From positions 1-50,369 of the forward strand of contig JAKOMP010000041.1 of the NCBI GenBank assembly GCA_022241785.1: a DNA stretch of 50,369 nt. Reading direction: 5' to 3'. The DNA is from Cyanocohniella sp. LLY (GTDB lineage: Bacteria; Cyanobacteriota; Cyanobacteriia; Cyanobacteriales; Nostocaceae). Within the stretch, counting starts at the first letter, position 1; each line of letters starts with the position of its first letter. Under the pieces are notes generated by a model. That model worked only from the letters and a program-made list of their open reading frames with translations, searched no databases and was not told where the DNA came from. Both the position numbers and the translations under genes were made by a program. This document shows positions 19,279 to 29,300 of this stretch, in pieces.

Positions 19279-19527
19279 TCAACGCTCTAGACGGGTGATC
19301 GAACCGCCAACAAATGCTCCTAAAACTGTACCCAACCAGATTCCGGTTGTGCTACCTTGCCATGCTGCTCCTGGCGTCACCAAAACCTGACACATGACCT
19401 TTAAACCCCAAGAATGGTTTTGACATTTCTGGTTATGCAGCATCGATGTGGTCTGTCCACCGATGTAACCACCAAATAACCCCCCTGTCAATGCTAAAAA
19501 GGTGCAAATTAAAATTCGATGAGTCAT
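19279..19527 (-). CDS. Small glycine-rich membrane protein, unknown
   Basis: An ATG at 19527 opens an 82-residue protein. Residues 3-25 (LICTFLALTGGLFGGYIGGQ) and about 55-77 (TGIWLGTVLGAFVGGSI) form two Gly-rich hydrophobic segments joined by a loop with two Cys. The longer frame from 19617 adds 30 codons that look non-coding, so I prefer the internal start. It lies 71 bp upstream of the epimerase on the same strand. I recognise no family; Gly-zipper small membrane proteins of this kind are common. Confidence 0.5.
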   Translation of the reverse strand: MTHRILICTFLALTGGLFGGYIGGQTTSMLHNQKCQNHSWGLKVMCQVLVTPGAAWQGSTTGIWLGTVLGAFVGGSITRLER

Positions 19528-19747
19528 ATGGGAGCAAAGCGATTTTGTGAGGTGCGAAAAACTTGTAACAGTAAGTGACGCGGATAGTGAGCGAACTGAC
19601 AAAAGCCCTTTAGGCATCCAAGAAACAGCGCTATCGCTACCTAGAAAAGGTAAAAACAGGGAAGTTCGACCTCGGTTTATTGGACATAAGCCTGAGATAA
19701 GCCTTGAAAGTATACTTTTATTTATTTAACAGTTTGTGCAGTTGAGA

Positions 19748-22021
19748 ATGAACTATCAATCTGAGGACGAGTATTTACACGACATGCCCCTAATTTTAGC
19801 AGGGCCAATGTTACAACATACAGAACCTGAATCAGTTACGGTCTGGATTGCGCTCAAACAGGCTTATCAGGTAGAACTCACAGTTTACGACACCACAAAT
19901 AACGGTACAGTTTTAGGAAATTCTCTATTCCAGGGAAGACGTTCTACCATTGCCCTTGGCCAATCGCTGCATATTGTTGCCGTAACAGCTCGTTCTTTAA
20001 ATATGTACCGCCTCAGAAGCGATCGCATCTACGCTTACGATCTCCAGTTCATTGACCAGACTGACCAAACTCAGCAAACATTACAGCAAGCCTTATGTTC
20101 AAACCGCTTTCCTAGCGTTAACATCAGCTATTTTGCCCATCAAAAACCAACTTTTGTCTTACCGCCTAGTAATCTCCAAGATTTGCGAATTGTGCATGGT
20201 TCCTGTCGCAAACCCCACGGACATGGGTTTGATACACTACCCATTTTAGATTGCCTGATTGAAGAAACTGCCAACCAGCCTCGACAACGCCCCCATCAAT
20301 TGTTTTTGACTGGCGACCAAATTTATGGAGATGATGTCGCGGAGCCGCTATTGTGGGTTTCCAGTATGCTTGGTGACGCGTTGTTGGGTTGGGAAGAACG
20401 GCTACCAGTCACGCAAAACAAGCCTGGAGATGTTGCTTATTACATACCCAAGCAATTACCTCCTGGACATCGGGCTGATGTGGTAACTCACCAAGGTGGC
20501 TTCACCGCAGGATTAGACAATAAACGCGCTAAGGTCGTTAGTCACCTTCTGAGCTTGGGTGAATATTATGCATCTTACTTGTTAATTTGGTCTCCAGTGT
20601 GCTGGCCAAATGTTTTTCCTCAGGGACGGGAAATGATGAGAACTCGCAAAGCGACTCGCCAGTGGGATCGGCAAGTTCAAAATCTACGGCAATTTATTCA
20701 TACTCTTGGGAAAGTCCGCCGTGCCCTGGCAAATATCCCCATGTATAGCATCTTTGATGACCATGATGTCAGTGATGACTGGAACCTCAACCAAGCTTGG
20801 TGTTTGCGGGTACTGGGACAACCCTTGGGTCAACGAGCTGTACAAAATGCGCTGTTAGCTTATGCAGTTTCTCAAGCATGGGGCAATACACCTTGGCAAT
20901 TTGAAGCCGATCAATTCGGTGAAAAACTATTAGTAGCGGCTCATGACTGGTCTGCTTCCCAAGGAACAGATACTGCGGCTTACGAGGCGATCGCTCGTTA
21001 TGTGGGAATGCCACCCAATAATGCCCACACTGGCTTACCTGAGTTTCTCCCAGATGGTTCAGTATTAGTCCTAGATCGACATCCAAAGGCAATTACTTGG
21101 CACTATACGGTACGCAGCAATTGCCATGAAGTGATTGTTTTAGATACACGCACATGGCGAGGCTACCCTGCTGAACAAAAACCCATAGCACCACCAATGC
21201 TGTTATGCCCACAAACCTTTGAGCGCCAACTTTCATTACCTTTACAACAAACACCTGAGGTTCAAGCCACAATGGTAATTGCACCGACAAATGTGTTTGG
21301 TTTAAAAATAATTGATAAAATTCACAATTGGCAGTTGCAACGCGATCAAGTGTTTGCCACGGATGTTGGAGATGCCTGGAATATTAACTCCAAAGCATTG
21401 GCGAAATTTCTCACAACTTTATTTGAGCAACGCCAAAAAATAGTAGTTCTATCTGGAGATATTCACTACAGTTCAGCTGTTCGTTTATCTTTTGTCAGTA
21501 CTTCTCCAGATTTTGCCAACCCATCAGTTTTAGTGCAGTTAACTTCTAGTGCAATGAAGAACGAAGAGCCTATTACTCGTATACTGCATACACGACTGAA
21601 ACACTGGCTCTTGCCCGAAAAGGTACGACATTGGATAGGATGGCTCAATCCACCGGATATGGTAGAACAAAGAGCTAAAAAATCCCACCGTGCCCGAATG
21701 AAACCAGATTGGAATTGTGAGCTGGAATGGATTCCTCGGCAAAACATTCAGACTCCTAACTTTGGCACTAATCTTTCATGGCTTAGGACTCCTCGACAAA
21801 CCGCCAAAAACGAAAAATGGCAATGGTTACAGCAGCTAATTTTCTGGAAATCTCCTTGGTTTCAAGAGGGACGGGAAGTGGTGGGAGTCAATAATTTGGC
21901 CTTAGTTCAGTTTGAATTGACAGACACCAGTAATTCTTACAAAGTTATGCAAGATTCATACTGGTTTTCTTCCTGGTATCCTACCCGAATTGTTTATAGC
22001 CGCTTCGAGAGCCAACTATAG
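19748..22021 (+). CDS. PhoD-like metallophosphatase family protein
   Basis: A large (757 aa) member of the PhoD/alkaline phosphatase D-related metallophosphoesterases. Metal-binding blocks are visible: VHGSCRKPHGHGFDTLPILD, LFLTGDQIYGDDVAEP, SIFDDHDVSDDWNLNQAW and VVLSGDIHYSSAV. The N-terminus PLILAGPMLQHTEPESVTVW is the usual Ig-like first strand set of the family. The C-terminal 130 residues, rich in Trp and Arg, go beyond the catalytic core. No signal peptide is evident, so it may be cytoplasmic, unlike secreted PhoD. The start is either ATG at 19748 (MNYQSEDEY, chosen) or GTG at 19736. It is a stand-alone gene; no Pho-box was identified with confidence. Confidence 0.88.
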   Translation: MNYQSEDEYLHDMPLILAGPMLQHTEPESVTVWIALKQAYQVELTVYDTTNNGTVLGNSLFQGRRSTIALGQSLHIVAVTARSLNMYRLRSDRIYAYDLQFIDQTDQTQQTLQQALCSNRFPSVNISYFAHQKPTFVLPPSNLQDLRIVHGSCRKPHGHGFDTLPILDCLIEETANQPRQRPHQLFLTGDQIYGDDVAEPLLWVSSMLGDALLGWEERLPVTQNKPGDVAYYIPKQLPPGHRADVVTHQGGFTAGLDNKRAKVVSHLLSLGEYYASYLLIWSPVCWPNVFPQGREMMRTRKATRQWDRQVQNLRQFIHTLGKVRRALANIPMYSIFDDHDVSDDWNLNQAWCLRVLGQPLGQRAVQNALLAYAVSQAWGNTPWQFEADQFGEKLLVAAHDWSASQGTDTAAYEAIARYVGMPPNNAHTGLPEFLPDGSVLVLDRHPKAITWHYTVRSNCHEVIVLDTRTWRGYPAEQKPIAPPMLLCPQTFERQLSLPLQQTPEVQATMVIAPTNVFGLKIIDKIHNWQLQRDQVFATDVGDAWNINSKALAKFLTTLFEQRQKIVVLSGDIHYSSAVRLSFVSTSPDFANPSVLVQLTSSAMKNEEPITRILHTRLKHWLLPEKVRHWIGWLNPPDMVEQRAKKSHRARMKPDWNCELEWIPRQNIQTPNFGTNLSWLRTPRQTAKNEKWQWLQQLIFWKSPWFQEGREVVGVNNLALVQFELTDTSNSYKVMQDSYWFSSWYPTRIVYSRFESQL

Positions 22022-22236
22022 CTGTTCATGCTTCAGTGCAATACAGTATGGGGTGATTGCGTATATTAACGTCTAAGTAACTGTAGAATGAAAAATTCGA
22101 TGTTTGTCATTTTCTAAATATCTGTTGTGGCTTTACGAGATTGTAATAGATTTCCACTTTTTCTCCCCCCACTAAGCATTTTTTGGTGACGGTAAGACTG
22201 GTAGAATCTACCTGATAGCTTTGAGAACAAATTGCC

Positions 22237-22542
22237 ATGTCTGCTGAAACTAACCAAGTAAATCCCGCAACTACAGGTGCCGATGCTATTGATGAAGCGA
22301 TCGCCCAGGGAATTGATTTTGATGGTTCTACCATTCCGCCTGCAAAGCTAGAACTCTATAGCAAAGTCATGGCATTAGAGGCCAATAGACAACGCAGTGG
22401 CGTATCAAATACCATGCGATCGCGCATTGTGCGAATTGGGGCTAAACACATTCCTCAACCAGAACTTGATAAGTTGCTTATAGAAGCCGGCTTTGCACCT
22501 CTAAAAGAAAAAGAAATTGCCTTTTTCTATGGCGGGAAGTAG
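22237..22542 (+). CDS. Conserved cyanobacterial protein (DUF4090-like), unknown function
   Basis: A 101-residue soluble, mostly helical protein: MSAETNQVNPATTGADAIDE, then AIAQGIDFDGSTIPPAKLEL. A basic helical middle (ANRQRSGVSNTMRSRIVRIG) is followed by a tail ending EKEIAFFYGGK. I believe this corresponds to the family called DUF4090, found in cyanobacteria, but that name is from memory and should be checked. There are no Cys and no membrane segments. It is convergent with the DUF3370 gene (stops 32 bp apart, separated by a C-rich repeat). Function unknown. Confidence 0.75.
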   Translation: MSAETNQVNPATTGADAIDEAIAQGIDFDGSTIPPAKLELYSKVMALEANRQRSGVSNTMRSRIVRIGAKHIPQPELDKLLIEAGFAPLKEKEIAFFYGGK

Positions 22543-22574
22543 TTGAGATATTTTTCTCACCCATTCCCTATGCC

Positions 22575-24017
22575 CTACTCCCCACTCCCTAAGAGAGTTC
22601 TCACAGTCACTACTTGGGGCGGTGTCGAATCTGGGGGATAAATTAAATCTAACTGTACATGACGCTGAGATGAGGGTGGTAGTGTAACTTGCAACAATGG
22701 TTCTAAAACTTGACCGGTTCTGTGCCATAAATGCACGTAGCGTGTCTTTTTTTGCCCCTGATCATCGACATAGCGCAATTTGACTGTACCTCGGAAAAAC
22801 GGAAAATCCAGGGATGGTTTGCGGAAACGTACTCCACCTTGAGATAATTTATCTTCTTTTAACGGTGTTTCTAAGGTAAGCGCCACTTTCTGGGTTTGGT
22901 TAGTATTGTTCTTTAGGGGCAAATTGAGATTATATTCCACCCCATAATTACCATGCGCCTCATATGCTGTATCGGCATAACGTACCAGCATTTTCGCCGT
23001 TTGGATTTGTTCAGTACCCAATCGACCACTCCGCAGTGTATCTAAGGTATAGGAAATACCTTTGCCCGGCTGAGGAATTGTTAAATAACTGGCTTGAGGA
23101 TCATCTACCAGCTTTGCTTGCCACTGAGAACCTTGGGAGACACCAGCTACACGTCCATAAATTAATTGTCCACTGGTGGCATCTGGAGGAGTGGGGATTT
23201 TATCTCTTGGCCCGGCGAAATTGCCAGTATCCAATAATGCTTGCCATTCTCTAAGAGTAGGGGCGCGATCGCTACCATCAGGATTTTTCTTAGCAAATGT
23301 TGCCAAACTAGCTGCATAAACTTTGCCATTACTCCGTAGGCGCAACAAGCTAGAGCGACCATTGATAGGCTTTTCTAAATGTCGCACAGGTATAGGATGA
23401 TTGAGTAACATTCGGCTTGTTCCGGGGGGAATTACCAGTTTTGCGGGAAAATCAGCTTGGCGAATACCTCGAAGTACATCACTCACAGCGCGATTCCCTG
23501 GCCCTGAGTACGCTTTCCCATCATTATTTTCTACATAAGTAGGTAAGGTCACAAAGGGAGCATCCTCCATTAAGTAACTTGCTGCCTGTAACACATCCAC
23601 TGTTACAGATTTTTTACCAGGATTATGCATAATTACACCCAGGTAAAGCGTTTGTAAATCCTTGGGAGTATGGGTGTAGTGGTGGGCAAATAAGTCAAAG
23701 CGTCCCTGAAAAGGAAAATTAAGGTGTGCTGCGGGTACTTTTTTCCCGTTATTAGGAAATGTAGAAAGCAAAATGCCCTCGGTTTTGATCCATTCTGGGC
23801 TGTTGCTATTAAATACAGGTATTGTATCCAACTTGCCCGGTAAAGCGCGTACTTCCCCGGCTGAAACTATTTCTTGGGGCGCTGGCTTCGGCGAACTCTG
23901 GGCAATTGCTGAATCATTACCAGGAATATTTGAGTTAACCTTGGTACATCCCAAGATGGAAGTTATCGCAAGTACTAATATAAGGAAAAATCTATTGTGA
24001 AATTGAATAGCTAGCAT
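22575..24017 (-). CDS. DUF3370 lipoprotein
   Basis: A 480-residue secreted protein of the cyanobacterial DUF3370 type. It has an N-terminal signal with a lipobox ending at Cys24 (AITSILGC), so it is probably anchored in a membrane facing the periplasm. The body is beta-rich: AAHLNFPFQGRFDLFAHHYT, LYLGVIMHNPGKKSVTVDVL, NHPIPVRHLEKPINGRSSL and LNLPLKNNTNQTQKVALTL. Function is not known. The last residues, LLGSGE, and the stop codon itself are encoded by a copy of the C-rich intergenic repeat (TCCCCACTCCC on the plus strand at 22579-22589), so the native C-terminus was probably replaced by the repeat. Confidence 0.82.
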   Translation of the reverse strand: MLAIQFHNRFFLILVLAITSILGCTKVNSNIPGNDSAIAQSSPKPAPQEIVSAGEVRALPGKLDTIPVFNSNSPEWIKTEGILLSTFPNNGKKVPAAHLNFPFQGRFDLFAHHYTHTPKDLQTLYLGVIMHNPGKKSVTVDVLQAASYLMEDAPFVTLPTYVENNDGKAYSGPGNRAVSDVLRGIRQADFPAKLVIPPGTSRMLLNHPIPVRHLEKPINGRSSLLRLRSNGKVYAASLATFAKKNPDGSDRAPTLREWQALLDTGNFAGPRDKIPTPPDATSGQLIYGRVAGVSQGSQWQAKLVDDPQASYLTIPQPGKGISYTLDTLRSGRLGTEQIQTAKMLVRYADTAYEAHGNYGVEYNLNLPLKNNTNQTQKVALTLETPLKEDKLSQGGVRFRKPSLDFPFFRGTVKLRYVDDQGQKKTRYVHLWHRTGQVLEPLLQVTLPPSSQRHVQLDLIYPPDSTPPQVVTVRTLLGSGE

Positions 24018-24088
24018 AATTTCTCAGAAGCTGTAAAGTCAAAGATTATCAGTTGCAACTACAAGTTCCTAGAAACAGATTTCTTAAA

Positions 24089-24117
24089 ATAAAAAAAGAC
24101 AGGTAAAAACCTGTCTT
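24089..24117 (-). terminator. Terminator of the petC-petA operon
   Basis: On the minus strand AAGACAGGT, a TTTT loop and ACCTGTCTT form a perfect 9-bp stem followed by a T-run (TTTTTTT). It lies about 25 bases after the petA stop. Confidence 0.92.
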
Positions 24118-24142
24118 CACATGTATTGATTTAGCAAAGATT

Positions 24143-25144
24143 TTAGAAATTAAGTTCAGCAGCTTGGACTTTTTCTACCTGCTTTTTCTTCAGCACAAGC
24201 ATAACTTGAGCTAACATTACCAGAGCAATGAAAGCAATCAACCATTGGACTCTAGAAGCATCTTGCAATACGATTTCTGCATCTTGTTGACCAAATCCAC
24301 CAACGTTGGGATTATTAGTCAAAGCATCACCAGCAGTTACAGATTGACCTTCAGAAACAATCAATTCTGGCCCTGGGGGAATCGTCTCAACAGTGGTTTC
24401 ACCGGAGTCTGTTTGAATGTTCACTAGATATTTGGCGTTGCCATATTCATCTTCCTCTTTGGCAATTTTGCTAATTGTGCCAGTAGCGGAAGCATTGTAA
24501 ACGGTATTATTGCTCTTTTCGCCAGTAGGATAAACCTGTCCACGCCCCCGGTTAGCACCTAAGTGGACTGAATATTTACCGAAGTGAATATTTTTATCGG
24601 TTGCGGGGTTGGGAGAAAGAACTGGGAAGACAATTTCTTGATACTGTTCACCGGGTATGGGCCCAACCAGAAGTACATTGTCTTTTTCTTCGCTGTAGGG
24701 TTGGAAGTAAACATCGCCGACTTCTTCTTTGAGTTCTTCAGAAATGCGATCTGCCGGCGCAATTTTGAAACCTTCCGGTAACATTAACACAGCGCCAACG
24801 TTCAAGCCAACTTTAGAACCATCAGCACCTACCTGCTGCACGCTAGTATCATAGGGAATTTTCACCACCGCTTTAAATACGGTATCAGGTAACACTGATT
24901 GGGGAACTTCCACTTCTGCTGGTTTGGCGGCTAGGTGACAGTTAGCGCAAACAATCCGCCCGGTCGGTTCGCGGGGGGTTTCAGGATAGGTTTGTTGGGC
25001 CCAAAACGGATAAGCCGCAGCGGTTTGGGGAAGAGCTAGATCGCTAGTGAAGTAAAATGTCAAGGTAGCGATCGCTATGAGCAATGTTTTGGTAATTGCT
25101 CTAGCTGTGCGAGTTAACCTCGCTGTTGTACAGGCATTTCTCAT
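24143..25144 (-). CDS. petA: Cytochrome f
   Basis: The 333-residue c-type cytochrome of the b6f complex, which accepts electrons from the Rieske protein and gives them to plastocyanin or cytochrome c6 in the thylakoid lumen. Residues 1-44 are a signal peptide ending AAA; the mature protein starts YPFWAQQ with Tyr45, whose amino group is the sixth haem ligand in this family. The haem site is C66-A-N-C69-H70. The lumenal body is followed by a C-terminal membrane anchor (about 297-316, [16 protein letters not shown]) and a short stromal tail. It is the second gene of the petC-petA operon, 84 bp downstream of petC, and is followed by a clean terminator. Confidence 0.98.
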   Translation of the reverse strand: MRNACTTARLTRTARAITKTLLIAIATLTFYFTSDLALPQTAAAYPFWAQQTYPETPREPTGRIVCANCHLAAKPAEVEVPQSVLPDTVFKAVVKIPYDTSVQQVGADGSKVGLNVGAVLMLPEGFKIAPADRISEELKEEVGDVYFQPYSEEKDNVLLVGPIPGEQYQEIVFPVLSPNPATDKNIHFGKYSVHLGANRGRGQVYPTGEKSNNTVYNASATGTISKIAKEEDEYGNAKYLVNIQTDSGETTVETIPPGPELIVSEGQSVTAGDALTNNPNVGGFGQQDAEIVLQDASRVQWLIAFIALVMLAQVMLVLKKKQVEKVQAAELNF

Positions 25145-25171
25145 CTCAATAAGGACAACGATTCTCTGATT

Positions 25172-25195
25172 AAGTGGTCATTGGTCATTGGTCAA
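25172..25195. repeat. GGTCATT short tandem repeat between petC and petA
   Basis: GTGGTCATTGGTCATTGGTCAA, two to three copies of a seven-base unit. The same word recurs at about 43424-43447. This is the usual Nostoc-type short tandem repeat; it lies within the transcribed spacer of the operon. Confidence 0.6.
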
Positions 25196-25228
25196 GAGCC
25201 ATGTTTTGACTCAGCAATCAGCACTGTG

Positions 25229-25768
25229 TTATGACCACCAAGGTTCTTCGCCAGTGCGGAAGTCGGTTTCAGTCCAAGGGGTCAAGACGATTTTGTCATC
25301 TTCTGTTTTGGCGTGTGCGAGAGCCAACGACAGTGGTGCAGGGCCTCTGACTACTTTACCAGTGGCATCGTATTGGGAACCGTGACAAGGACATTTAAAC
25401 TTGTTCTCAGCCACATTCCAAGGCACAACACAACCCAAGTGGGTGCAGATGGCATTAATGCCGTAATCGCCAATTGCTTCTTTGCTTTCTACCACAACAT
25501 ATGTGGGGTCGCCCTTGAGTCCTTGAACTAGGGTGCGATCGCCTACATTATGGGTGTCTAGAAATTTGCTGAGGGTGACATCGTTGCCTAGCTCATCTTT
25601 TGCTGTTGTACCGCCACCAGCGCCACCACTAGCTGGTGGAATAAAATACTTGACTACGGGATACAATGCTCCCAGAGCCACACCTGTGACAGTGCCAAAA
25701 GTGAGCAGATTCATGAACTGACGACGCCCCATATCGGGAACGTCCATTGATTCAGAAAATTGAGCCAT
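25229..25768 (-). CDS. petC: Cytochrome b6f Rieske iron-sulfur protein
   Basis: The 179-residue Rieske protein, which takes electrons from plastoquinol and passes them to cytochrome f. The N-terminus has a Tat-like GRRQFMNLL motif followed by one membrane helix (about 20-42) and the Gly-rich hinge SGGAGGGTT. The [2Fe-2S] site is C108-T-H110-L-G-C113 and C126-P-C128-H129-G-S. The length is right for the family. It is the first gene of the petC-petA operon. The promoter probably lies in the 229 bp shared with the divergent gene at 25998. Confidence 0.98.
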   Translation of the reverse strand: MAQFSESMDVPDMGRRQFMNLLTFGTVTGVALGALYPVVKYFIPPASGGAGGGTTAKDELGNDVTLSKFLDTHNVGDRTLVQGLKGDPTYVVVESKEAIGDYGINAICTHLGCVVPWNVAENKFKCPCHGSQYDATGKVVRGPAPLSLALAHAKTEDDKIVLTPWTETDFRTGEEPWWS

Positions 25769-25997
25769 AATCTACGCGCTCTGTGTGTATTTTGTTAAGC
25801 ATTCTTACAAGAGTACCAGTACTTGAGCAACTCCTGTTTGGGTGGAAATGCCAACGCCTACAACGATGCTAAAACTCTTTATTCCAAGATATTTGTAGCA
25901 TCTCTTCTGTTAGCATTACATTTCTTTATATCCCTATCATACTTGAGTTACGGAACGTAACATCATAACTAAATGTAAAATCTAATTGAGGAAATCT

Positions 25998-26306
25998 ATG
26001 ACAGGACTGGAATTACGTCAACTATTGCTGGACAAGTGGGGCTACTCGTACGATGTTCAGTTTCGACGTACACAGGGTAAGATATTTCTCCAAGTCATGT
26101 GGAAGTATCTGGAGCAAGCTTCTTTTCCTTTGAGTGAGGCCGAGTACCAAGAGCATCTTGACAGTGTGGCTAACTATCTTCAGGCTTTAGGCGGCGCTGT
26201 ACAAGTACAAACATTTATTCAACAAACACGCGATCGCCCTAGACTGGGCAAAGCTGTGAGTATTCCTTTAGATTTAGGTGAGCGCGCTTCGGAATGGATT
26301 GTGTGA
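25998..26306 (+). CDS. DUF3067 family protein
   Basis: A 102-residue protein, MTGLELRQLLLDKWGYSYDV, with a conserved FRRTQGKIFLQVMWKYLEQ block. This is the DUF3067 family shared by cyanobacteria and plant plastids; function is unknown to me. I choose ATG 25998, preceded by GAGGAAA, over the TTG at 25986. It is soluble, mixed alpha/beta, with a possible nucleic-acid or complex-assembly role that cannot be shown here. It is divergent from petC, a position that might mean shared regulation. Confidence 0.8.
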   Translation: MTGLELRQLLLDKWGYSYDVQFRRTQGKIFLQVMWKYLEQASFPLSEAEYQEHLDSVANYLQALGGAVQVQTFIQQTRDRPRLGKAVSIPLDLGERASEWIV

Positions 26307-27301
26307 TTGGCCATCGCCCCAATTTTCCCATGCTGAACCCAGCATATTTAATTAAAAGTCTTAAGAAAATATATTTTTGATTTCTGCAAGCCGCACACTC
26401 GTGACTTCTAGTCATACGAGGTTCAATTCATCAAGCCGCATTTTTTGTGTTCAACACAAATTTAATTACAGCCCCAGGTAAATATAGGACTCCTATTTAA
26501 GTACTGAAAAAACTCTGTATACTCAAAAAATCTTCTTTTCTACTCCCCACTCCCCACTCCCTACTCCCTACTCCCAGCCTACGCAAATAATTTTAGGAAT
26601 CAAACCGGGCTCCTCTATATTTTTGGTAGTTCTTTGATTGTCTGAGGTGCAACAGCACAAAAGCAATTATTACAAAGAGGATATTCCATGAATATTATGC
26701 TGATTTTTTATGGTGAATGTGCTTTATTATTCATGCCATTTGCTCAACTGTGAAGCATTATCAATTGGCATATTTTATAGGCATTTGTTTGACTATTTTG
26801 TGCTTTAAATACCTTGATTACTTATGAGATTGTTGTCGTTCATCAAACCATAGAGACGCTTAAATAGTTAGTGTAGGCATATTTTTGTCCTCTGATAACT
26901 TGATTTTCTTCAGTAATTACACCTGTTGAAATTTTTGCAGATAACCTCAGCTTAATTGGCATATTCAGTGGGTGATTAGTGGTATGTATTTCAGTAGCGA
27001 TCGCCTGGATTAAAACTGATAATTAACAGCGAATTTACATGATAAATACTGAGGTGAGGTAATTTTTTATTTGTTATGATTTCATAATGAGTGCAAGCCA
27101 GTGGAGTCAATCTTTTACTAGGTGAATTTTTGCTCTACCTATGTGTTATCACCACATTTAAATTTTCACCTTGTTATCAAAAGAAAAACTCAATCACAAT
27201 TCATCAGACGAAGGCAAATAATATTAGTTTAACTTCCAGGGTGTCTCAGTAACTACCAAAGCCAACGCCTAGTGAAACAACATCACCGAAACAGTTGAGC
27301 G
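26307..27301. other. One-kilobase intergenic region with repeats only
   Basis: No credible gene on either strand. It contains a stem near the left end (CTCGTGACT with AGTCATACGAG, about 26398-26422), another stem TTTGTGTT/AACACAAA just after it, and the C-rich tandem repeat at 26541-26577. The right third should hold the promoter of the hydrolase gene at 27302. Confidence 0.5.
26541..26577. repeat. C-rich short tandem repeat
   Basis: Five consecutive seven-base units of the form TACTCCC or CACTCCC. It contains two overlapping copies of the 11-mer TCCCCACTCCC (26544 and 26551), which also occurs inside three reading frames of this window. Confidence 0.75.
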
Positions 27302-29077
27302 ATGAATAGTTTGTTTGATAATTTGACAAGCACCCTGAGAAAAAATTCGCTCTTGCTGGTTCTTTCAATGCTGCTGCCAACATTTGCTATGAATGCTTCT
27401 ATGATGGCAGCGGAGCGAATTTACACATCTTTTTCTGCCCTAGAAATATCAATTTCAGTTCGTGCTTTAGCAAATTATGCCAAAAATGGTGTCATTGAAG
27501 ATGAATTAGCAATTTATCAGCAATATCTGTCACCAAAACAGTTTCAAGAATTACAGAGAATTTTACTCACACCTGTAAAAGTAAGCCCCGTAGTCGTTTC
27601 ACAATTTCTCCATACACCCCAAGGAGAATTGTTGCTACATCGGTTAGCAAAAGTAATTAAACCCGAATCTCGTCAACAACCGCAACGCGGATTTTATGCC
27701 TTAAGGTCAGCATTGATTTCCGCCGCTGGGGAACCGGAAGGTTTAACACTATTAAATCTGTTGCGGAAATACCCCCATAGCAGCATCCGCATTGATTTAA
27801 GGCGCAGTTTCGCCATAGCTGGGGAACTGGAGAAAGTAGTTAAAGAAAGTAATCAGGCCATCGCCGCAGTTACCCAAAAGTCTAATATAGAAGCTGCTAG
27901 CATCCCCAAACCCTTAAATTTCTTACAACTAGCAGATTTACGTGGACAGGGACAGTTCCAGTCCCGAAAACACACACTGAGGTTGTTCGACTCTACACGC
28001 CATCGGCTATTGTTGACTGATGTTTACATTCCTGATGTCCAGAGTCCCACACCTGTCATCGTCATTTCTCATGGTTTGGGTACAGATAGTAGCAACTTTG
28101 AATATTTAGCTACACATCTAGCTTCCCACGGATTGGCTGTAGTGGTGCCTAATCATCCGGGTAGCGATGCTAAACAATTGCAATCATCTTTGAATAAACA
28201 AGCCAGCGAAGTTATAGAACCAGAGGAATTTCAACACCGACCCTTAGATGTGAAATATGTGTTAAATCAACTGGAGACAATTAACCAGTCTGATGCACGG
28301 TTTCATGGTCGGTTAAATCTGCAACAAGTGGGAATATTCGGCCACTCTTTAGGTGGCTACACAGCTTTAGCTTTGGCTGGGGCGAAAATTAACTTTGAAC
28401 AGTTAGCAAAAGACTGTCAGCCAGAAGTCCTACACAAAACCTGGAATATGTCTTTACACTTCCAATGTAGTGCTTTGGCATTAAATGGCAAGTCCAGCCC
28501 AGAGTATAACTTGCAGGATGACAGAATCAAAGCTGCGATCGCAGTGAACCCCATCACTAGTTCAATTTTTGGGGAAGCGGGTTTAAGCCAAGTTAAAATT
28601 CCCGTGATGATTGTCGGTAGTAGTGACGATACTGTCGCACCAGCTGTCTACGAACAAATTCAACCTTTCTCTTGGTTGACCAATTCCCACAAATATCTTG
28701 TAATGCTTTTGGGTGGAACTCATTTTTCCACAATTGGTGATGGTAACCCAGCTAGCCAGCAAGTCCCATTACCCAGCGATGTCGTTGGGGATGCTTCCCA
28801 AGCACGTTACTACATGAATGTTTTGAGTTTACCTTTCTTTCAAACACATGTTGCCAACAAATCACAATATCTCCCCTATCTCAACGCCGCTTATACCAAC
28901 ACTATTTCTAGTGAATCTCTCGGTTTGAGTATTGTCCAGTCTTTCAGCCAAACTGAGTTAGCCCAAGCCCTAAATCGTGACTCCTTAAAACCCAAGTTTC
29001 CCAACCCCATAGTTAATTTTGGCTTCTGGATGTTAGATGTGGGTGTCGCCATGCTGCGGGTAACGATTTTTATCTAG
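27302..29077 (+). CDS. Alpha/beta hydrolase with N-terminal DUF1400-type region
   Basis: A 591-residue protein. Residues 15-40 are a signal or membrane segment (LLLVLSMLLPTFAMNASMMA). About 38-200 is the helical region seen in cyanobacterial DUF1400-hydrolase proteins (FSALEISISVRALANYAKNG). About 225-530 is an alpha/beta hydrolase of the dienelactone/acetylhydrolase type, with PTPVIVISHGLGTDSSNF as oxyanion region, the nucleophile elbow GHSLGG (Ser349), SSDDTVAPA carrying the acid, and GGTHFS carrying the His. It is probably an exported lipase or esterase; the substrate is unknown. The long promoter region upstream and 220 bp downstream suggest a single-gene unit. Confidence 0.87.
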   Translation: MNSLFDNLTSTLRKNSLLLVLSMLLPTFAMNASMMAAERIYTSFSALEISISVRALANYAKNGVIEDELAIYQQYLSPKQFQELQRILLTPVKVSPVVVSQFLHTPQGELLLHRLAKVIKPESRQQPQRGFYALRSALISAAGEPEGLTLLNLLRKYPHSSIRIDLRRSFAIAGELEKVVKESNQAIAAVTQKSNIEAASIPKPLNFLQLADLRGQGQFQSRKHTLRLFDSTRHRLLLTDVYIPDVQSPTPVIVISHGLGTDSSNFEYLATHLASHGLAVVVPNHPGSDAKQLQSSLNKQASEVIEPEEFQHRPLDVKYVLNQLETINQSDARFHGRLNLQQVGIFGHSLGGYTALALAGAKINFEQLAKDCQPEVLHKTWNMSLHFQCSALALNGKSSPEYNLQDDRIKAAIAVNPITSSIFGEAGLSQVKIPVMIVGSSDDTVAPAVYEQIQPFSWLTNSHKYLVMLLGGTHFSTIGDGNPASQQVPLPSDVVGDASQARYYMNVLSLPFFQTHVANKSQYLPYLNAAYTNTISSESLGLSIVQSFSQTELAQALNRDSLKPKFPNPIVNFGFWMLDVGVAMLRVTIFI

Positions 29078-29300
29078 GAATACACCCCAAATCCTTAACA
29101 AGTAGCGTGTGTTGTAGAACTAAAGTCCATAACACACTCTACCAGTGAAAAACAAACAGGGACGCTGTAGCCCAACTCCAGAAAACACTCAGGCTGCTTT
29201 TAGCATAAAAATCTTAACAATCACAAATTCACTATATAATCTTAAGAAATGTGAAATTTATTTGCATTTTGCAAAAAATCAGCTTTATGTCGGTTGATTT

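Noticed and set aside
22022-22236. Possible NtcA-type GTA-N8-TAC sites upstream of several genes
   Set aside because: No copy with a properly placed -10 box could be picked out by eye; a matrix search would be needed.
26541-26577. C-rich units that look like a repeat array (CRISPR-like at first glance)
   Set aside because: Units are seven bases and directly adjacent, with no spacers and no cas genes; it is a short tandem repeat.
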